NCBI GenBank assembly: GCA_049999725.1
Contig: JBNGIS010010796.1
Span: 1-20,342 of the forward strand
Origin: Haplomitrium mnioides
Taxonomy: Eukaryota > Marchantiophyta > Haplomitriopsida > Calobryales
Reading direction: 5' to 3'
DNA: 20,342 nucleotides
Shown: positions 17,701 to 20,342 of the stretch, one piece after another
Layout: each line of letters opens with the position of its first letter
Position numbering within the stretch: position 1 is the first letter of the stretch
Notes under the pieces: generated by a model
Databases searched by the model: none
Seen by the model: the letters and a program-made list of their open reading frames with translations, nothing else
What the model was told of the DNA's origin: nothing
Made by a program: the position numbers and the translations under genes

Positions 17701-18830
17701 AATAACTAGTTTTCATTGAGTTCTAGGGTTGGTATAGATTATAGAGAGTGAATAATGAGGCTCTGTTAATAGTGAGTATTGTTCTTTGAATCCACAGCTG
17801 AAATGTTTCACATAGAGTGGCTACTTGATTTTAATTTCAGCTAAAGAGTTTTAGACTCTATGAACAAGTGGAGTTTACATTCTTTTTTATCAAAGTTTAA
17901 ACTAAACTTGGAGAAATCCACTAATTCTTATTTGTGGCTGAGAGAAGGTGAATCCAAGAAGGCATGAGAAACTCACTCTATGCCATATTTTCTTTATTAC
18001 AATATTTTGAGCCAAAGAACTTCTATATTTTGCATAACACTCTCTACAACTATATACCTCATATATTCTCATACCTAAATTACTAGCATTCGACAATTGA
18101 TGAACTTGACATGATTATCTAGGGTGGAGAGAGTGTGAGATTCTAAAATCTTGAGGAATCATTTGCCCACTTTATGCAGCAACAACAAGCATCTGACCGA
18201 AAAGAAGCTATGATGCTTGAGAGGTGGAGCTCAACAAAGTTCTAGAGAGAGAAGTAATTCAAACCTTTGAGTTAATTGTTGTGTCAAAATTGAGAGGATG
18301 GGTGAGAGAGCTTATTTGAGTCTATGAGAGTGATTGGGAGAGATTTTCTCTTCAACTAAAAGAAGAATGTTTATAGAGTTACTAAAAAATCATTTATTAA
18401 TAGGTGAATCAAACTAGTAAATGGTTGGTTGCAACTGAGCTTTTTTAGAGTCTGAGAGGCAATTTCACAATTGTCTTGAATAGAGAAATTGACATTGGAA
18501 AAAGAAAAGGTGGAGTTGTTCTTAAATTCAACAAATAATGATTTTTCAATAAGAATTGAAGTTACTCTTGTAAGATAGAACAAAAGGTAACAACTTGACA
18601 TGTGATTAGAAAGAAGTTTCAAAGGCAGTAAATGTACTCACTAAGAGGGAATCAAGAATGGGTAAGGTGGTGGTAAGGTATGATGTATGACCACCACCTA
18701 TAATAATACCTTGCAAGTAGCTACTTAACACCTACTCTTTCTACCGTTATTGTTACATTGCCTACTACTTATCTTCCTACTTTTGCCTCATAAAGACATG
18801 TAGTGGAAGAGTTAGTGAAAAGAAATGAAA
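17701..18830. other. Unassigned stretch between two retroelement remnants
   Basis: No clear domain was seen. Around 18166-18220 a short frame reads FMQQQQASDRKEAMMLERWS, similar in style to the charged, Gln-rich start of retroelement gag. It may be the upstream part of the remnant at 18831-19612. The 3' LTR of the gypsy element should start in this stretch if it exists, but I could not match it to any upstream sequence. Confidence 0.4.
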
Positions 18831-19612
18831 GATTTGCAAATCAAATTAGCAAATCTAGAAGTGAAGAAAGAGGCAAGCAACAATTAGCCTACCCAAAGAC
18901 ATAAGTATCTACAACTATGTAGATAATGCGATAATATAAAGCATTTAAGAAAAGAGTGTGGAGATTTTGCCTACTCTATACATCTTGGAGCTATCAATTC
19001 GAAGCAAGAAAAGATTTCTCTCAAAGATACAAGTATGACTCTCAAAACCAATTTTGAAAAGGGAGGAATAAAGGGTGTTGTTGAGGAATGTATGCAAAAC
19101 TTGGCTCATGTATCAGTAGATGCTGCCACCTATGGAATTGAGGTGGAGCATGGATTTACCAAACATGTAGAGCCTAGTGGAATGTGGAGTTGTGCTCAAT
19201 CTGCTATAGAGAGAGGCAACACAAAAAGAGATAATTCGCTAAAGATTTTTATAGCTATTAGAGCTTCTATTGGATGGGAATGATTTAAAATACACTCTTT
19301 GGTGCATGATTATATTGCTAAAATTCAGCATGAAGCTCTTGTGGAAGAGAAAAGAAGAAGAGAAGAAGCAAGTACTAGTGAGGAGAGGCTAGCTTCAAAT
19401 AGAAGAAAGCACAACCATCAAGAAAAGAGCATATTGAAAATTTGTTTCATTCCACTCTTGAAAAAAGAAAGACCAGAAAAAAGGACAAGGCTCTAACATA
19501 CAAGCTGCAATTTGATATTGAGTCAGCTACAGATTTGAGAGAGGTATTGGAGGAGAAAGTGCTCAATGCTAGAATTGAGTTTACTTTTAGAGAGATTCTT
19601 GGTGTTGACCGG
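18831..19612 (+). pseudogene. Third LTR retroelement remnant: zinc knuckle and gag-protease linker
   Basis: The stretch opens with a charged helix (VVEELVKRNERFANQISKSR). After a shift there is a canonical C-X2-C-X4-H-X4-C knuckle at 18918-18959, reading CR then stop then CDNIKHLRKEC (the stop is one of the X2 residues). The same frame continues to 19283 with TNFEKGGIKGVVEE and AIRASIGWE, resumes after a TGA with IQHEALVEEKRRREEAST, and after another shift gives LTYKLQFDIESATDLREVLE and KVLNARIEFTFREILG. I recognise this block as the stretch between the knuckle and the retropepsin of a plant gypsy-like family. No protease or RT follows: similarity stops abruptly near 19612. It is distinct from the methyltransferase element. 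Confidence 0.68.
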
Positions 19613-20342
19613 GTTTTTTCAAGTTTTTTCAAACTTTTGTGTTCAACATGGTCTAGCGCAACTCTTTGAGCTCAGGATTGATCAATTTGGTGCACAAAGG
19701 TGGCAAAGAGGGTCAATTCAGCACAAGGAGTCGTCCAGAGTCTGAAGAAAGCAAGTTCGGTTAGACCCATTGGAGGGCCAACCAGTTAGATACAGAAAAT
19801 TGAAATCACTCGGGAAGACATCTATGATATTTGGAGCAGAAGGCTTTGCCTTGGACAATACTACAGGGGTTCTATGGGACGGTGTGTGTCAGCCCTCAAC
19901 ATACCTCTCCTTTGTACGTTGCTCTGTTACATTTCCTCTTTTATGTGTTTCTGCCGTGTTCTATAACTTATATGCTCTGTATCTCCTGTTTTTCCTTTGT
20001 TTTTTATGCACTATGTAATTTCAGTATTTGATCAGCACCCCCATTAATGTGGAAGTTTTGAAGGGTGCTCTATTCACCCTGTCCGAGAGGAGTGTTTTGA
20101 TTTTTTATTTTATTCCATTTAAAGATATTATTTTATTAATAGGCCATTATATTATTTTCTATTATATTTTATTATTAATTGGGGATTCTACTCCCCCTTT
20201 TCGATGGTCTGTATATAAGGCTCTACACCTATTGTTTAATCTAGTTTATTTTCTTGTATTTTGATATTTTATTATTATTATTGGTTATTATTATTATTTT
20301 AATGTTATTTCTATTTTCATTATATTATATTATTGTTATAGG
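19613..20342. other. Unassigned tail, AT-rich low complexity at the end
   Basis: No coding domain was recognised. Short frames (for example 19770-20018, ending in a Leu/Phe/Cys-rich hydrophobic stretch) have no motif. From about 20095 the sequence becomes almost pure A/T with (TTA)n runs, strongest at 20267-20300. It may be the edge of another repeat. Confidence 0.5.
20267..20300. repeat. Imperfect (TTA)n microsatellite
   Basis: Two runs of attattatt are separated by ggtt, continuing into ttttaatgtta. It is a simple AT-rich repeat. Confidence 0.7.

Noticed and set aside
17701-18100. A 3' LTR directly after the PHD finger
   Set aside because: No repeated copy of this sequence was found upstream of gag and no clear polypurine tract plus TG start is visible.
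20062-20080. Small hairpin (agggtg ... caccct) as a terminator
   Set aside because: A six-base stem in plant nuclear DNA with no gene upstream is expected by chance and has no functional meaning here.

Overview
This window looks like nuclear DNA from a land plant with a large, repeat-rich genome; a gymnosperm or a fern would fit, but that is inference. It is AT-rich, has no recognisable host gene, and is filled with decayed LTR retrotransposons of plant-type Ty1/copia and Ty3/gypsy families. One 10-base N gap shows it comes from a scaffolded assembly.

Layout. Positions 1-1535 hold a 68-69 bp tandem repeat and a minus-strand Ty1/copia remnant (gag, then protease). Positions 1600-6235 are mostly unassigned; the N gap at 4127-4136 is flanked by two identical 43-base copies, probably an unmerged assembly overlap. 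Positions 6241-10897 are a structurally complete minus-strand Ty1/copia element: two 278-279 bp LTRs about 10% diverged, a GATCT target duplication, a primer-binding site of the initiator tRNA-Met type, gag, zinc knuckle, protease, integrase, reverse transcriptase and RNase H. Its coding frames are broken and it has an internal RT/RNase H deletion.

The most interesting object is a plus-strand Ty3/gypsy element at about 11713-17700. Reading through frameshifts and stops, its order is gag, two CCHC zinc knuckles, a coding linker, aspartic protease, a DNA cytosine-5 methyltransferase (C5-MTase) domain at about 14330-15225, reverse transcriptase, integrase and a C-terminal PHD finger at 17560-17697. 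A retrotransposon carrying both a DNA-methylation writer and a histone-reader module is very unusual. The active-site residues of protease, methyltransferase, RT and integrase are each mutated, in every case consistent with a G-to-A change on the coding strand. The RNase H domain is deleted and two internal tandem duplications are present, so this copy is dead but its architecture is readable.

Positions 18831-19612 carry part of a third retroelement (zinc knuckle plus a conserved block that normally lies between gag and protease). The window ends in AT-rich low-complexity sequence. No tRNA, rRNA, CRISPR array or intact host gene was seen.
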